A stretch of DNA of 64,000 nucleotides from contig NZ_QEPO01000002.1 of the NCBI RefSeq assembly GCF_003252725.1, positions 1-64,000 on the forward strand. Reading direction: 5' to 3'. The position numbers were made by a program, and so were the translations under genes. Of this stretch, positions 1 to 10,696 are shown piece after piece. The number at the start of each line of letters is the position of its first letter. The first letter of the stretch is position 1. The notes beneath the pieces are model-generated. The model was given only the letters and a program-made list of their open reading frames with translations, ran no database searches and was not told where the DNA came from. This DNA is from Haemophilus parainfluenzae. GTDB taxonomy: Bacteria; Pseudomonadota; Gammaproteobacteria; Enterobacterales; Pasteurellaceae.

Positions 1-44
1 ATAGCGGAGCAGAGAGAAATAGAAAAGTTATTAAAGGAATAATC

Positions 45-160
45 CTGGCGGCGATAGAGCGGTGGTCCCACCTGACCCCATACCGAACTCAGAAGTGAAA
101 CGCCGATGCGCCGATGGTAGTGTGGGGCTTCCCCATGTGAGAGTAGGACACCGCCAGGTA
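45..160 (+). rRNA. rrf: 5S ribosomal RNA
   Basis: This is the 5S rRNA of the large ribosomal subunit. The ends pair as expected (CCTGGCGGC at the start, GCCGCCAGG complement near the end), and the conserved internal blocks CCCACCTGACCC, CCGAACTCAGAAGTGAAACG and GAGAGTAGG are all present. The preceding bases 1-44 have no ORF and are probably 23S-5S spacer, so the rest of the rRNA operon lies outside the window to the left. The ends are placed by the terminal helix and could be off by one or two bases. Confidence 0.96.
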
Positions 161-170
161 CTGAATGTAG

Positions 171-200
171 AACCCCGAGCTGAATGGCTTGGGGTTTTTG
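171..200 (+). terminator. Terminator of the rRNA operon
   Basis: A GC-rich stem, AACCCCGAGC against GCTTGGGGTT, ends in a T run about ten bases after the 5S gene. This is the layout of a Rho-independent terminator closing an rRNA operon. It has one G-T type wobble. Confidence 0.85.
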
Positions 201-280
201 TTTATGGAGTTTTGTTAAAGATTACTTTGACAATATAAGCGCGGTAGAAAGTTAGGCTTTTTTACGTAGAGAATATATAA

Positions 281-319
281 AAAGGAGTTTATCCCAAATA
301 TCTAGGGATAGACTCCTTT
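281..319 (-). terminator. Terminator downstream of glnE (possibly bidirectional)
   Basis: A 15-base inverted repeat (AAAGGAGTTTATCCC / GGGATAGACTCCTTT, one wobble) lies just after the glnE stop on the minus strand and is followed there by a T-rich run. It also has the right polarity to catch transcripts escaping the rRNA operon terminator on the plus strand. Confidence 0.85.
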
Positions 320-325
320 AATCTT

Positions 326-3259
326 TTAAGAAAATAGCTTATTCCAGAAAGAACAAACAAACTCTCTTTCTTCTGCAAATTCCGAATCATCAACAATGAC
401 AGGATTCCCTAATAAGTTCAGGTGATGAATTTTATTACGTAGTGTCACGTAGCAGGATTTGAGCTTTTCACATTCTGTGAGAGAAATAATGTGATATTCT
501 GCCATTGAATCAAAGATACGAACGTTATCAGACCATTTGGTTAATATTGGATTATCTGGGGCATTCGCGAGCATCAGATATTGGGCGATAAATTCAATAT
601 CAGTAATGCCACCACGATCTGTTTTGATATTAAAAAAGCCTTCTTTTGTATGAGATAAATGGTCGTACATTTTTTCACGCATTTCTCTTACTTCAATTTT
701 TAGCTGATTGATATCTCTTTGAGCAGAAAGTACATTACAGCGAATTTTTTCAAATTCTCCTTTTAATTCAGTTTCACCAAAAATGGCACGACTGCGGACA
801 AGTGCCTGTCTCTCCCATGTCCAAGCTTCATTGAGTTGATAGTTTTCAAATGCTTGAAGCGAACAGCCTAGTAAGCCCGCATCGCCTGAAGGTCGTAATC
901 GCATATCAACATCGTAAAGTATGCCAGCACTGGTATTCATACTAAAGATACTGACAATTTTTTGAGCCAATCTTAAATAGAATTGATTGCTATCAATGGA
1001 TTTCTTCCCACCAACAGTCACTCCTTCAACAGCTTGGTATAAAAAGACTAAATCCAAATCGGATTTATAACCGAGTTCAATTCCGCCTAATTTGCCGTAG
1101 CCAATAACTAAAAAGCCTTTTTCAGTTTTATCTACAAGATGTTCGGGGACCCCAAAGCGTTGACTGACTTGTTGCCAGGCAAAATTGACAACGGCATCAA
1201 TAATTGCTTCAGCCAGATAAGTGAGATGATCGCTTACTTTCATAACAGGCAATACGCCGAGAATATCAGCGGCTGCAACACGTAATAAAATAGACTGCTT
1301 GAATTGGCGTAAACCGTCAATGAATTGCTCTTCATCGTCTTGCGGTAATCGCAGCATATATTGCTTTAATTCGTCAGAATACTGTGTGAATGGCAATGGA
1401 TTACGTAGCGCTTCAGTATTTAATAATTCATCGAGTAGAATTGGGTGTCGAGCTACTTGTTCGGCAATCATTTGTGATTGCGCACATAGTTCAATAAGCT
1501 GCTCAATGGCTTGAGGATTTTCTAAGAGCAATTCCAAATAAGTCGTTCTACTCGCAATTTTATCGACAATATTGAGGATGCGTGGCAATAAAGTGCGGTA
1601 ATCTTTTTGTTCAAATATTTGGGTGAAGATATTTGGCAATAAGTGAGCTAAAACTTCTCGACCTCTAGAGCCAATAACACGACGAGCGAGAGCATCTTTG
1701 AATTGAACAAGTTTATCTAAGATATCAGAAATCGCGTCTTCATCAATGTGATTATCAATCAGCATTTGTTCAATATCGTCGAGATCACTTTCTAAAAAAT
1801 CAATCCACTGATTACTGTCATCGGTACGTTCATCTTTTTCTTCACCAATTAATGTATCAAAAACTGACCGCACTTTTTGTTGGTGTGCCTGTAATGTTTG
1901 ATAGAAATCATCCCAGTTTTCAATTAGATAAGATTTTATCGTAGGCTGATTGTTCTCATCTAAATAAGTGTATTCTCGACAAGCAACTATTAATCTAAGA
2001 CGATTTTCTTCATCTGTTGGCAGTAGTTGAGTTTGTTGATCATCAATGGCTTGTAGCACGTTTTCAGTACGACGAAGGAAGATATAAGCTTCTCTTAATT
2101 CATGGTATTGTTGAGGCGTAATTAAACCGAGATCTCGTATTTCAGGGAGAAGTTTAAGCAATTCATGTTGTTGGAGTTTGATCTCTCGTCCACCACGAAT
2201 TAGCTGAAAAACTTGTACAATAAATTCGATTTCTCGAATCCCGCCTGCGCCTAACTTAATATTGTCTTTTAAGCCACGACGACGCACTTCACGCTCGATT
2301 TTACCTTTCATTTCACGTAAAGCTTGAATCACACTAAAATCAATATAGCGTCGATACACAAAGGGGCGAAGTGATTGTTGTAAGGTTTTTACGTTGGGAT
2401 CTTGCTCATCGGCTCCTAAAATACGCCCTTTGATCATGGCATAGCGTTCCCAGTCTCGCCCTTGATCTTGGTAATATTGCTCCATTGCAGAAAAACTTAA
2501 GGCTAGCGCACCGCTGTCACCAAAAGGGCGAAGGCGCATATCTGTACGATAGACAAAACCATCAGGCGTGAATTGATCTAAAGCATTGATCAGACGTTGT
2601 CCTAAACGGGTAAAAAATTTGGCGTTATCAACGGCTCGTCTTACCCCAACGGTTTCGCCTTGTGAAGGATAGGTAAAAATTAAATCAATATCAGAGGAGA
2701 AATTTAGCTCAAAACCACCTAATTTTCCCATACCAAGAATATAGAGTTGCTGTGGGTTTCCATTTTCATCGCAAGGCGTGCCCATTTCTTCGCAAGCTTG
2801 TTTATATAGCCAATCTCTCGCACCAATGATAAGGCTTTCAGCAAGTTGAGAAAGGCAAATAAAAATTTCTTCTACAGTGGCAAGATTCAAGCTTTGACAG
2901 AAACTTAGTTTCGCCATTTCTTGATTACGAAAATCCCGTAGTATTTTATAAAGTTGTTCTTCGTTTTGTATGGGCGCGAGTTGTTCTGCTAAACGGCTAG
3001 TATAATGTTGACAATCTGAAAATTGAGGAGATGTTTGCCACCATTGAGCTAAAAAGTGCGGGTGTTTTTTTAAGACTTTTTCCAAGAAATCAGACAGACT
3101 GATGGCATAGTTTATTTGTCCGATTGGTGTCGTGAGATCTGTTGCATCCCGCTCGATTTGTTGGGTTATTTCATCAAGATTCATTTCAGGGAAATGTTGG
3201 CAAAGCACTTCGCCAAGTTGAATGAGTTTTTCAGTCGAAAGCGGAAGTGAAAGCGCCAT
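326..3259 (-). CDS. glnE: Bifunctional glutamine synthetase adenylyltransferase/deadenylase
   Basis: GlnE attaches AMP to glutamine synthetase, or removes it, in response to nitrogen status signalled through PII protein. The 977-residue product shows the two-domain plan of the family. One nucleotidyltransferase core has GMGKLGG and a DID metal-binding motif near residues 176-192; a second has GYGKLGG followed by SDLDLVF around residues 680-705. Each is followed by helical regions with DMRLRP and DREFIVQ-like motifs. It is the last gene of the minus-strand cluster after miaA, with only three bases between the miaA stop and its ATG, so translational coupling is likely. E. coli has hfq at this position instead. 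The length is slightly above the 946 residues of E. coli GlnE, within the family range. Confidence 0.97.
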   Translation of the reverse strand: MALSLPLSTEKLIQLGEVLCQHFPEMNLDEITQQIERDATDLTTPIGQINYAISLSDFLEKVLKKHPHFLAQWWQTSPQFSDCQHYTSRLAEQLAPIQNEEQLYKILRDFRNQEMAKLSFCQSLNLATVEEIFICLSQLAESLIIGARDWLYKQACEEMGTPCDENGNPQQLYILGMGKLGGFELNFSSDIDLIFTYPSQGETVGVRRAVDNAKFFTRLGQRLINALDQFTPDGFVYRTDMRLRPFGDSGALALSFSAMEQYYQDQGRDWERYAMIKGRILGADEQDPNVKTLQQSLRPFVYRRYIDFSVIQALREMKGKIEREVRRRGLKDNIKLGAGGIREIEFIVQVFQLIRGGREIKLQQHELLKLLPEIRDLGLITPQQYHELREAYIFLRRTENVLQAIDDQQTQLLPTDEENRLRLIVACREYTYLDENNQPTIKSYLIENWDDFYQTLQAHQQKVRSVFDTLIGEEKDERTDDSNQWIDFLESDLDDIEQMLIDNHIDEDAISDILDKLVQFKDALARRVIGSRGREVLAHLLPNIFTQIFEQKDYRTLLPRILNIVDKIASRTTYLELLLENPQAIEQLIELCAQSQMIAEQVARHPILLDELLNTEALRNPLPFTQYSDELKQYMLRLPQDDEEQFIDGLRQFKQSILLRVAAADILGVLPVMKVSDHLTYLAEAIIDAVVNFAWQQVSQRFGVPEHLVDKTEKGFLVIGYGKLGGIELGYKSDLDLVFLYQAVEGVTVGGKKSIDSNQFYLRLAQKIVSIFSMNTSAGILYDVDMRLRPSGDAGLLGCSLQAFENYQLNEAWTWERQALVRSRAIFGETELKGEFEKIRCNVLSAQRDINQLKIEVREMREKMYDHLSHTKEGFFNIKTDRGGITDIEFIAQYLMLANAPDNPILTKWSDNVRIFDSMAEYHIISLTECEKLKSCYVTLRNKIHHLNLLGNPVIVDDSEFAEEREFVCSFWNKLFS

Positions 3260-3262
3260 AAT

Positions 3263-4216
3263 TTACCCCTTAAAATGTTCGTCAATCTTGCGTAATACGA
3301 TTTCTTTGGCTTGTTGCGGTTGCAGACTATCTAGCCAATTTAATGGTGTTTTCCAGCCGCGTAGCCAGGTGATTTGTCGTTTTGCTAATTGTCGAGTTGC
3401 ACAAATACCGCGGAAGACCATTTCTTCATGACCATAGTCACCACGTAAATATTCCCACATTTGGCGATAACCCACACATCGGATTGAAGGCAAATCAGGA
3501 TGGAGATCTTCTCGTTGATAGAGTTTTTCCACTTCTTCTTGGAAGCCTAATTCGATCATTTTATGGAAACGTTGTTCGATACGTTGATGTAACACCGCAC
3601 GATCTTCTGGTGCAATAGCGAATTGTAAAAATTGATAAGGCAATTCTTCGCCTTTTTGTTCGGTTAATTCCGTTAATGATTTGCCCGTTAAATAGAATAC
3701 TTCTAATGCACGATTAATACGCTGTGAATCATTTGGATTGATACGATCTGCTGAAACAGGATCAATTTTTTGTAATTCTTGATGAAGTACTGGCCAGCCA
3801 AATTTTTGCGCTTTTTCTTCAATTTCTAAGCGTAAATTTTCATCAGCTGATGGAAGAGGAGAAAGTCCTTCAATCAATGCTTTGTAATACAACATCGTGC
3901 CGCCAACCAAAAGTGGAATTTTGCCTTGCGCGGTAATATCAGCCATTTCTCTGAGCGCATCGTCACGAAAATTCATCGCAGAATAACTTTCAGCGGGATC
4001 TAAAATATCGATTAAGCGGTGAGGAGCAAGAGCAAGTTCTTCTTTATAAGGCTTTGCCGTACCAATATCCATGCCTTTATAAATTAATGCAGAATCGACA
4101 CTGATCACTTCCACTGGCAGGCTTTGACGTAATTGAATAGCAAGATCTGTTTTTCCTGAGGCCGTCGGTCCCATCAGAAAAAGTGCGGTTGGTTTGGAGT
4201 CAGTTTTTTGTGTCAT
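3263..4216 (-). CDS. miaA: tRNA dimethylallyltransferase MiaA
   Basis: MiaA transfers a dimethylallyl group to N6 of adenosine 37 in tRNAs that read codons starting with U, the first step to ms2i6A. The 317-residue protein has the P-loop GPTASGKT at residues 16-23. The conserved [16 protein letters not shown] stretch follows (most family members have QVY; here the glutamine position reads AL), then the PHRLID motif and, near the C-terminus, [14 protein letters not shown]. It sits two bases after mutL and three before glnE in a tightly packed minus-strand operon. A USS lies in the first codons (around 4178). Confidence 0.97.
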   Translation of the reverse strand: MTQKTDSKPTALFLMGPTASGKTDLAIQLRQSLPVEVISVDSALIYKGMDIGTAKPYKEELALAPHRLIDILDPAESYSAMNFRDDALREMADITAQGKIPLLVGGTMLYYKALIEGLSPLPSADENLRLEIEEKAQKFGWPVLHQELQKIDPVSADRINPNDSQRINRALEVFYLTGKSLTELTEQKGEELPYQFLQFAIAPEDRAVLHQRIEQRFHKMIELGFQEEVEKLYQREDLHPDLPSIRCVGYRQMWEYLRGDYGHEEMVFRGICATRQLAKRQITWLRGWKTPLNWLDSLQPQQAKEIVLRKIDEHFKG

Positions 4217-4217
4217 A

Positions 4218-6062
4218 TTACAAATCAGTTAAAAAGGGCTGCCAGTTAATCGGTTTCAGTAATGTATTAAATTTCTCTTGATGAGCTTTATTCAGTAAGC
4301 GTTCCGTTTCACTTAATAAACTGACTGCATCTGCTAATACTTGAATCGGTTTCACCTCTAGCGCATGACAAAGTGCGGTCAGAAAATCAGGCATATTTTC
4401 TAGATGTTCAGTGAGTAGGCTTACCACACATTTTTGTAAATTTTGTGTACGTAAAACCGTAGGCACTTTGTTTAGAGTGATACGTAGCTGGGCTTCATTT
4501 TCAATAAATTCAAAACCACTTTGTTGGAAAAAAGCTTTTTGTTTTTTCCATTGTTCAAATTGTTTTTCATCTAAGCGAAAAATAATCGGGATGAGCAACG
4601 GCTGTTGTGAAATTTCACCTTGTTGTAAGGTTAATTCATAATTTAAGGTTTGCAATTTAGCTAATGACATCAAATAAAACTGCTGATTTTGTTGTAAAAG
4701 TAATGCTTTATTTTCAATTAATGCTAATGCGCGTAAATAGCCTGGTTCACTTGTTTGTGGGAGTTGTTCAACGATAGATGTTGTTAAAACTTGAGAATTT
4801 TCCGCAGGACGTACTAATTCACCATATAAGTGTTGTTCAGTTTTAGTAGGTTGTTCACGATAACCATATGACGGAACGTATTCACTACGGTTTGAAAAGT
4901 GCGGTCGATTTTCTGATTGTTTTTCGCGAGGCTGATGATAATTCGAAGCGAAAATATTGTGTCCCGCTGCCGCCCGATTGGGTTTCGGTTCATAGTTAGG
5001 TTGATATGAAGCCGAAGGCTCCCTTGCCTCATTTATCGCTGGCGCTAAATCCAATTCAGCTTGAGGAATGGCGTTGAGCGCATTTGTTACGCCTTGGTAG
5101 ATAAAGTCATGAATTAAGCGAGCTTGATGGAAACGAACTTCGTGTTTTGTTGGGTGCACGTTGACATCGACATCATGTGGATTGAGGTCGATAAAGAGTA
5201 CAAATGCAGGGTATTGCTCAGTATGTAAATGCTCCGCATAAGCTTGGCGAATGGCGTGGGTGATCACTTTATCGCGTACCATTCGTCCATTGATATAGCA
5301 ATAGCTCAAATCATTTTGATAACGTGTAAATTCAGGTGTCGCAACCCAACCAGAAAGATGCAGATCATCATGTTTCCAGTCAATGCGTAAGGCATGTTGA
5401 ACAAAATCATCGCCACAAATGGCGGCAACGCGTTTTAGTTGTTGTTCTTCATTCGTTGCAGGACGATATTGTCGAATAATTTTGCCGTTATGTGTGAGCG
5501 TAAAAGCAATATTGAATTTTGCTAAAGCAATTCGGCGAATGACTTCATCAATATGAGTAAATTCTGTTTTATCAGTGCGTAAGAATTTACGACGAGCAGG
5601 CGTGTTAAAAAAGAGATTCGCGACTTCAACTGTTGTGCCGATTGGATGAGACGCGGGTTTAATTGTAGTTTCCATCTCTCGCCCTTGTGCATAAACCTGC
5701 CACGCTTCATTTTGCTCCGCTGTGCGAGAGGTAAGCGTGAGACGAGAAACTGAGCTGATACTAGCAAGGGCTTCACCGCGGAAACCTAAACTTAAGATGG
5801 CTTCGAGATCATCAAGATCGGCAATTTTACTAGTTGCGTGTCGAGCGAGTGCGAGACTTAATTCTTCTTTAGGAATACCGCTGCCATTATCTCGAATACG
5901 AATCAGGCTGGCACCGCCGTTTTCGATATCAATATGAATTTTATTGGCACCGGCATCAAGGCTGTTTTCCACCAATTCTTTCACCACAGAAGCAGGGCGT
6001 TCGACCACTTCACCTGCGGCAATCTGATTAGCCAGCTGTGGAGAAAGAATTTTGATTGGCAT
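4218..6062 (-). CDS. mutL: DNA mismatch repair protein MutL
   Basis: MutL couples MutS mismatch recognition to MutH nicking and UvrD unwinding. The 614-residue product has the full GHKL ATPase head: E29 and N33 in [13 protein letters not shown]58 in RIRDNGSG, and [16 protein letters not shown] for the lid. A variable linker around residues 330-420 is rich in Gln, Pro and Tyr. The C-terminal dimerisation domain lacks the DQHA(X)2E(X)4E endonuclease motif, as expected in gammaproteobacteria that use MutH. It lies between amiB (8 bases away) and miaA (1 base away). Two USS copies (near 4372 and 4895) are read as coding sequence. Confidence 0.97.
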   Translation of the reverse strand: MPIKILSPQLANQIAAGEVVERPASVVKELVENSLDAGANKIHIDIENGGASLIRIRDNGSGIPKEELSLALARHATSKIADLDDLEAILSLGFRGEALASISSVSRLTLTSRTAEQNEAWQVYAQGREMETTIKPASHPIGTTVEVANLFFNTPARRKFLRTDKTEFTHIDEVIRRIALAKFNIAFTLTHNGKIIRQYRPATNEEQQLKRVAAICGDDFVQHALRIDWKHDDLHLSGWVATPEFTRYQNDLSYCYINGRMVRDKVITHAIRQAYAEHLHTEQYPAFVLFIDLNPHDVDVNVHPTKHEVRFHQARLIHDFIYQGVTNALNAIPQAELDLAPAINEAREPSASYQPNYEPKPNRAAAGHNIFASNYHQPREKQSENRPHFSNRSEYVPSYGYREQPTKTEQHLYGELVRPAENSQVLTTSIVEQLPQTSEPGYLRALALIENKALLLQQNQQFYLMSLAKLQTLNYELTLQQGEISQQPLLIPIIFRLDEKQFEQWKKQKAFFQQSGFEFIENEAQLRITLNKVPTVLRTQNLQKCVVSLLTEHLENMPDFLTALCHALEVKPIQVLADAVSLLSETERLLNKAHQEKFNTLLKPINWQPFLTDL

Positions 6063-6070
6063 AGGATTCC

Positions 6071-7684
6071 TTATTTTTCTTTAAGTTTAATTTTTTGCCC
6101 AGTCACGACTTTGCCGTTTTTCAATGTTGGGTTCAGTTTTAAAAGACGATTAACCGGTACATTGTATTCACGAGAGATAGCATAGATAGTTTGATCGGCT
6201 TTCACTGTATGGTAAAGCGGGGTTTCTTTCTTGCCATTATCTTTCTTCTCATTTCCTTTTGAAGAAGTCTCTTTTTTATCGTTACCTTTTTTCTCAGGCT
6301 CTTTTTTACTCTCGGTTTTTTCTTGTTTTTTATCTTTTTTAGAAACCGCTTTTTCAGATTCAACAATCTTGCTGTTTTTTCCTTTGTTATCGGCTTTGGC
6401 TTTATCATCCGATTTAGGTTTTTCTTCTACCTTTTTGCCTTTGCCGTTATCCGGAATTTTAATGGTTTCATTTAGCCAAAGTTCTTTACGTTTTAGTTTA
6501 TTTAATTCAATAATTTCACTGACTTTTACATCGTATTTGTTTGCCAGGCTACCAATGCTTTCACCTGGTTTTACTTTATGACGTACGCCGCTGTCTTTGA
6601 CATCGGAAGTGCGGTCAGATTTTTCGGTGTTTGTCTCTTCTTTTTTAGTTGGTTCTTCCGCTTTTTTGCTTTTGCCATTATCAGGAATCTTAATGGTTTC
6701 ATTTAACCAAAGTTCTTTGCGTTTCAGTTTATTTAACTCAATGATTTCACTGACTTTGACATCATATTTGTTTGCTAGGCTACCAATGCTTTCGCCTGAT
6801 TTCACTTTATGGCGAATACCGCTGTCTTTCACATCGGAAGTGCGGTCAGATTTTTCATTATTTTTGTCGTTTGATTTTGTAGATTTGCTGTCTTGCTCAT
6901 CACTAGGTGGAACAGCAATTGCTTTTAAATTACCATTGCGATAAGCGACTAAGCCTTCATAAATCATATAAGCAATACGACGACGATAAGCAATGGTATT
7001 CAGTTTTTGTTCTTCTTCCATATTGGAAAGGAAACCTGTTTCCACCAGAACAGAAGGAATATCGGGTGAACGCAATACGCCAAGACTTGCATGTTGTGGC
7101 GTGCTGCGGCTTAATGAAGTCACGCGAGCAAAGCGACGTAGAATGCTGTTACCAAGTTCATAGCCTGTACGTTGGCTGTGACCAAATTGAAGGTCGAGTA
7201 CAGTTTGATCTAAATATTTGTCATTGTTATTGGAAAGAACTTTACCGGCTCCGCCTAAAAGCTCAGAGCGTTTTTCATCATCTTCTAACCATTGACCCAT
7301 TTCATCGTTAGCGCGGCGATTGGATAGCACCCAAACAGATGCACCACGTTGGTCTGCATTAAGAGAGGAGTCGGCATGGATAGACACGAGAAAATTTGCT
7401 TTGTATTTACGTGCAATTTCAGAGCGTTCTGGTACAGAAATGTAGTAATCGCTACTGCGTGTTAAGACGCCTTTGAAATTAGGATCTTTATCTAATAAGG
7501 CTTTTAATTCTCGAGCAATCGAAAGGGTGACATTTTTTTCATAAATGCCGAGATTTTTTCCGATAGCACCGGGATCTTTACCGCCGTGGCCAGGATCAAT
7601 AGCAATTGTCCATTGTGGGGCAGCAAATACGGTAGTAGAAATTAGAGAAAATATTCCAAAAAGAAACGAAAATTTTGCTTTCAT
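6071..7684 (-). CDS. amiB: N-acetylmuramoyl-L-alanine amidase AmiB with three LysM repeats
   Basis: A periplasmic zinc amidase that cuts the peptide from septal murein so daughter cells can separate; in E. coli EnvC activates it. I start at the ATG at 7684 rather than a TTG nine bases upstream, giving 537 residues and a good signal peptide ending near FAA. The Amidase_3 domain follows: [13 protein letters not shown], a metal-binding ADSSLN histidine region, and [10 protein letters not shown] near its end. The tail holds three LysM peptidoglycan-binding modules (about residues 291-335, 368-412 and 490-537) joined by Lys/Glu-rich linkers. The first two modules, with their linkers, are a 77-residue tandem duplication. 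The stop lies 8 bases before mutL. Confidence 0.94.
   Translation of the reverse strand: MKAKFSFLFGIFSLISTTVFAAPQWTIAIDPGHGGKDPGAIGKNLGIYEKNVTLSIARELKALLDKDPNFKGVLTRSSDYYISVPERSEIARKYKANFLVSIHADSSLNADQRGASVWVLSNRRANDEMGQWLEDDEKRSELLGGAGKVLSNNNDKYLDQTVLDLQFGHSQRTGYELGNSILRRFARVTSLSRSTPQHASLGVLRSPDIPSVLVETGFLSNMEEEQKLNTIAYRRRIAYMIYEGLVAYRNGNLKAIAVPPSDEQDSKSTKSNDKNNEKSDRTSDVKDSGIRHKVKSGESIGSLANKYDVKVSEIIELNKLKRKELWLNETIKIPDNGKSKKAEEPTKKEETNTEKSDRTSDVKDSGVRHKVKPGESIGSLANKYDVKVSEIIELNKLKRKELWLNETIKIPDNGKGKKVEEKPKSDDKAKADNKGKNSKIVESEKAVSKKDKKQEKTESKKEPEKKGNDKKETSSKGNEKKDNGKKETPLYHTVKADQTIYAISREYNVPVNRLLKLNPTLKNGKVVTGQKIKLKEK
6389..6850 (-). repeat. 231-bp tandem repeat inside amiB (two copies, LysM plus linker)
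   Basis: Two direct copies, 6620-6850 and 6389-6619, each encode 77 residues beginning [11 protein letters not shown]. Protein identity is almost complete over the first 60 or so residues and falls in the linker. Each copy starts with a USS (AAGTGCGGT on the plus strand at 6607-6615 and 6838-6846, exactly 231 bases apart). The copies differ mainly at third codon positions, so the duplication is not brand new. Confidence 0.9.
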
Positions 7685-7695
7685 GTAAATCAATT

Positions 7696-8166
7696 TTATA
7701 GTTGTGTCAGAATATGCTCGCCCACTGAGTTTTGAGCAATTAGCGTAATGTTGCGAGCATCGTCGTAATAGTCAATATTCACCAATAAATCAGCCTCAGG
7801 CAAGATACCTTCACCTTTTTCTGCCCATTCGATTAAGCAGATGCAATTTTGGCTGAAATAATCACGAATACCCATAAATTCCAATTCTTCAGGATCGGCA
7901 AGACGATATAAATCAAAGTGATAAATCATTTTTCCTGCAATGTTATATTCTTCCACTAAGGTATAAGTAGGACTTTTGACATTGCCTTGGTAGCCTAAAC
8001 CTTGCACCATTCCACGAGTCAGGGTGGTTTTTCCCGCACCAAGATCGCCATTAAAATAAAGCACAATAGCGTTATCTTTCGGTTGTTTTACAAGCACTTC
8101 TGCGAGTTTTTTACCAAAACGGAGCATCGTGCCTTCATCAGGAATGTATTGGGTTAATTCGGTCAT
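7696..8166 (-). CDS. tsaE: tRNA threonylcarbamoyladenosine biosynthesis ATPase TsaE
   Basis: TsaE (YjeE) is the ATPase that works with TsaB and TsaD to make the universal t6A37 modification of tRNAs reading ANN codons. The 156-residue protein carries the Walker A motif GDLGAGKT at residues 40-47, the [10 protein letters not shown] switch motif and the LIEWAEKG motif that are diagnostic of the family. It is the first gene of the minus-strand cluster tsaE-amiB-mutL-miaA-glnE, and this order is conserved in many gammaproteobacteria. The amiB ATG lies 11 bases beyond its stop. Confidence 0.97.
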   Translation of the reverse strand: MTELTQYIPDEGTMLRFGKKLAEVLVKQPKDNAIVLYFNGDLGAGKTTLTRGMVQGLGYQGNVKSPTYTLVEEYNIAGKMIYHFDLYRLADPEELEFMGIRDYFSQNCICLIEWAEKGEGILPEADLLVNIDYYDDARNITLIAQNSVGEHILTQL

Positions 8167-8241
8167 TCTTAGAGTGATTTTTTAGGTTAAAGTTTCTGGG
8201 GGATTTTATCGTATTTTGAAGGGAATATGTAGGGAAATACA

Positions 8242-8274
8242 ATAAAAAAATCCGCTGCTTTTCAGCAACGGATT
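8242..8274 (-). terminator. Terminator of the tRNA-Gly pair
   Basis: Reading the minus strand after the second tRNA, AATCCGTTGCT pairs with AGCAGCGGATT (one wobble) and is followed by a run of seven T. It closes the tRNA transcript before tsaE. Confidence 0.88.
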
Positions 8275-8281
8275 GAGAATT

Positions 8282-8357
<76 letters not shown>

Positions 8358-8377
8358 AGGGCATTCATGTGAAAATT

Positions 8378-8453
<76 letters not shown>

Positions 8454-8478
8454 ATTTCACATTGGTGAATGAGGCAAC

Positions 8479-8506
8479 ATTATACGAAAAAATTTATTCA
8501 ACGCAA
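8479..8506 (-). promoter_or_regulatory. Promoter of the tRNA-Gly pair
   Basis: On the minus strand TTGCGT and a perfect TATAAT are separated by 16 bases, about 26 bases before the first tRNA. The -10 box is followed by GTTGCC, typical of stable RNA promoters. Assignment is by pattern only. Confidence 0.7.
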
Positions 8507-8546
8507 GCGCAGATTTCGCAAATGATTGAGTTTGCCTAAGTTTTCA

Positions 8547-9095
8547 TCAACCCAGATTAATAAAGTGCTCACGGTAGTAAGCTAACTCTTTAATTGATTC
8601 TCGAATATCATCAAGGGCTAGATGGGTACTACCTTTTTTGAACCCGTCTAAAATTTCTGGTTTCCAGCGAGAAGCCAATTCTTTTAATGTGCTGACATCC
8701 ACATGACGATAATGGAAATAATCGGCTAAATCAGGCATATATTTATAAAGAAAGCGTTTATCTTGTGCGATGCTGTTGCCACAAATCGGTGAAGCACCTT
8801 TCGGCACCCAGCGTTTTAAAAAATCTAATGTTTGTAGTTCTGCTGCACGTTCAGTGAGTTTGCTCGCTTTAACACGGTCAACTAAGCCATTTGCTGTGTG
8901 GGTTTTTATGCACCATTCCGACATTTTGTTTAATAATTCATCATTTTGATGCACCGCAATCACAGGGCCTTCAGCTAAAATATTGAGATCTTTATCGGTC
9001 ACAATGGTCGCGATTTCAATAATGCGTTCTTTTTCAGGATCCAATCCTGTCATTTCTAAATCGATCCAAATCAGATTTTGTTTATCTAATTGCAT
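8547..9095 (-). CDS. orn: Oligoribonuclease
   Basis: Orn is the essential 3'-5' exonuclease that degrades two- to five-base RNAs left by other nucleases, and pGpG in species using cyclic di-GMP. I start at the ATG at 9095, giving 182 residues beginning MQLDKQN, because family homology starts there. The frame stays open 24 codons further upstream but runs into the rsgA leader. Motifs of the DEDDh fold are clear: D12 and E14 in [10 protein letters not shown], the GNSIAQD motif with Asp, and [11 protein letters not shown] near the C-terminus. It is divergent from rsgA across 75 bases. Confidence 0.97.
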   Translation of the reverse strand: MQLDKQNLIWIDLEMTGLDPEKERIIEIATIVTDKDLNILAEGPVIAVHQNDELLNKMSEWCIKTHTANGLVDRVKASKLTERAAELQTLDFLKRWVPKGASPICGNSIAQDKRFLYKYMPDLADYFHYRHVDVSTLKELASRWKPEILDGFKKGSTHLALDDIRESIKELAYYREHFINLG

Positions 9096-9170
9096 AATAT
9101 AAGGTATCCTATAAACATTTTTAATCCCGTTTATTTTAACGAAAAACATCAGAAAAAACGACCGCACTTT

Positions 9171-10208
9171 ATGAGCAAACGTAAACTAACGCAAAATCAA
9201 ACTCGTCGAATTCAATCAAATAACGCGAAAGCCTTGCATCGCCACAAGAAGAAAGAAGTGGAATGGCAAGATGATATGCTAGGTGAAAGCCAAGATGGGG
9301 TAGTTGTTACGCGTTATTCGGTTCATGCAGATGTGGAAAATGCACAAGGCGAAATTTTCCGTTGTAATTTACGTCGAACACTTTCTAGTCTCGTGGTTGG
9401 AGATAAAGTGATTTGGCGACAAGGCAATGAACAGCTCCAAGGTGTGAGTGGGGTGATTGAAGCCATTCACCCAAGGCAAAATGAAATTGCTCGTCCAGAT
9501 TACTATGATGGGCTGAAACCAATCGCGGCCAATATCGATCGTATTATTATTGTTTCTGCGGTGGTGCCGGTACTTTCACTCAATATTATCGATCGTTATT
9601 TAGTGGTATGTGAAAATGCCGGGATCGAACCTGTCATTGTAGTGAATAAAGGTGATTTACTAGATGCCGAGCAAGAGCGGGAAGTGGAAAGCCAATTACA
9701 GATTTACCGTGATATTGGTTATCAGACCATCATCATTTCAGCTGAAACCGGAAAAAATATGGAAAAATTAACCTCACTTTTAAGTGATGGCACATCCATT
9801 TTTGTGGGGCAATCAGGGGTAGGCAAATCCAGTTTAATTAACCATATTTTACCGACAGTCAATGCGCAAGTCGGTGGCATCAGCGAAACCTCTGGTTTGG
9901 GTCAACATACCACAACCTCTTCTCGTTTATACCATTTGCCACAAGGCGGTAATTTGATTGACTCACCAGGGATTCGTGAGTTTGGTTTATGGCATTTGGA
10001 GCCAGACCAAATCACCAAAGGCTATCGTGAATTTCAATATGTCTTAGGTACATGTAAATTCCGAGATTGTAAGCATTTGAACGATCCTGGCTGTGCATTA
10101 CGTGAGGCTGTTGAAGCAGGTCGGATTTCACCGATACGCTATGAGAATTATCATCGCCTCATTGAAAGTTTGAGTGAGACGAAATCACAGCGTCATTTTT
10201 CTGTGTAG
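9171..10208 (+). CDS. rsgA: Small ribosomal subunit biogenesis GTPase RsgA
   Basis: RsgA (YjeQ) is a GTPase that helps late maturation of the 30S subunit and leaves when 16S processing is complete. The 345-residue product begins with a basic tail and an OB-fold. Its GTPase domain is circularly permuted: NKGD (G4) comes before the P-loop GQSGVGKSS (G1) and DSPG (G3). A C-terminal zinc knuckle follows with Cys-x5-Cys-x-His and a later Cys. The ATG is directly preceded by a reverse USS (ACCGCACTT then TATG) and I see no Shine-Dalgarno sequence. The frame is open 27 codons further upstream, but family homology starts at [10 protein letters not shown]. Confidence 0.97.
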   Translation: MSKRKLTQNQTRRIQSNNAKALHRHKKKEVEWQDDMLGESQDGVVVTRYSVHADVENAQGEIFRCNLRRTLSSLVVGDKVIWRQGNEQLQGVSGVIEAIHPRQNEIARPDYYDGLKPIAANIDRIIIVSAVVPVLSLNIIDRYLVVCENAGIEPVIVVNKGDLLDAEQEREVESQLQIYRDIGYQTIIISAETGKNMEKLTSLLSDGTSIFVGQSGVGKSSLINHILPTVNAQVGGISETSGLGQHTTTSSRLYHLPQGGNLIDSPGIREFGLWHLEPDQITKGYREFQYVLGTCKFRDCKHLNDPGCALREAVEAGRISPIRYENYHRLIESLSETKSQRHFSV

Positions 10209-10250
10209 TAGACAAATTACTATAAATTAGGTATAAATTACCCCAAATTT

Positions 10251-10312
10251 CGTGACGTAGCTCAAGTTTTTTTGTGTTTAGCCTTGATTATTGGGCATTT
10301 AATAGAGATACT
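10251..10312 (+). promoter_or_regulatory. Candidate CRP site and promoter for ptsH-ptsI-crr
   Basis: A CRP-like motif CGTGA-N6-TCAAG (10251-10266) is followed by TTGATT (10284-10289), a 17-base gap and GATACT (10307-10312). If transcription starts at about 10320, the motif is centred near -61.5, the class I position. The pts operon is CRP-activated in E. coli, but the right half-site here is weak. Confidence 0.45.
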
Positions 10313-10360
10313 ACAGCGGATTTATAGACTAAATTTTACAATTACTATAGAGGTAACATT

Positions 10361-10618
10361 ATGTTCTCAAAAGATGTAGAAATTACAGCTCCTAATGGTT
10401 TACACACCCGTCCAGCGGCGCAATTTGTAAAAGAAGCGAAAGCATTTGCTTCTGATGTAACAGTGACCTCCGGTGGAAAAAGTGCAAGTGCGAAGAGCCT
10501 ATTTAAGCTACAAACCTTAGGCTTGACGCAAGGAACTGTAATCACCATCTCGGCGGAAGGTGAAGACGAACAACAAGCCGTTGAACATTTAGTGGCATTA
10601 ATTCCTACTTTAGAATAA
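10361..10618 (+). CDS. ptsH: Phosphocarrier protein HPr
   Basis: HPr carries phosphate from enzyme I to the sugar-specific EIIA proteins of the phosphotransferase system. The 85-residue length is standard. The active-site histidine is H15 within [11 protein letters not shown]. The regulatory-serine region reads [11 protein letters not shown] as in E. coli HPr. It is the first gene of ptsH-ptsI-crr. A 10-bp hairpin in the gap before ptsI may set a higher HPr than enzyme I level. In Haemophilus most sugar PTS transporters are missing and the system mainly serves fructose uptake and signalling. Confidence 0.98.
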   Translation: MFSKDVEITAPNGLHTRPAAQFVKEAKAFASDVTVTSGGKSASAKSLFKLQTLGLTQGTVITISAEGEDEQQAVEHLVALIPTLE

Positions 10619-10624
10619 TTGACG

Positions 10625-10656
10625 ATAGCCATAGGATTTCTATTCTATGGCTATTG
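10625..10656 (+). other. Hairpin between ptsH and ptsI (possible attenuator or 3' stabiliser)
   Basis: A perfect 10-bp inverted repeat, ATAGCCATAG and CTATGGCTAT with a 10-base loop, lies six bases after the ptsH stop and is followed by TGTTTATCT, a poor T tract. It looks like a leaky terminator or an RNA-stabilising 3' structure, not a full stop signal. Confidence 0.65.
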
Positions 10657-10696
10657 TTTATCTAACCTTTAATAAATTATCTCGGAAGGTAAAAGT

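Noticed and set aside
6231-6944. Two open frames on the plus strand opposite amiB (6231-6581 and 6597-6944), hydrophobic Leu/Ser/Phe-rich
   Set aside because: They are the complement of the Lys/Glu-rich AmiB linkers; no ribosome site or recognisable family, and their repeats mirror the LysM repeats.
9090-9170. Upstream extension of rsgA, and the matching extension of orn to 9167
   Set aside because: The two frames overlap each other in the divergent promoter region; homology starts at 9171 and 9095.
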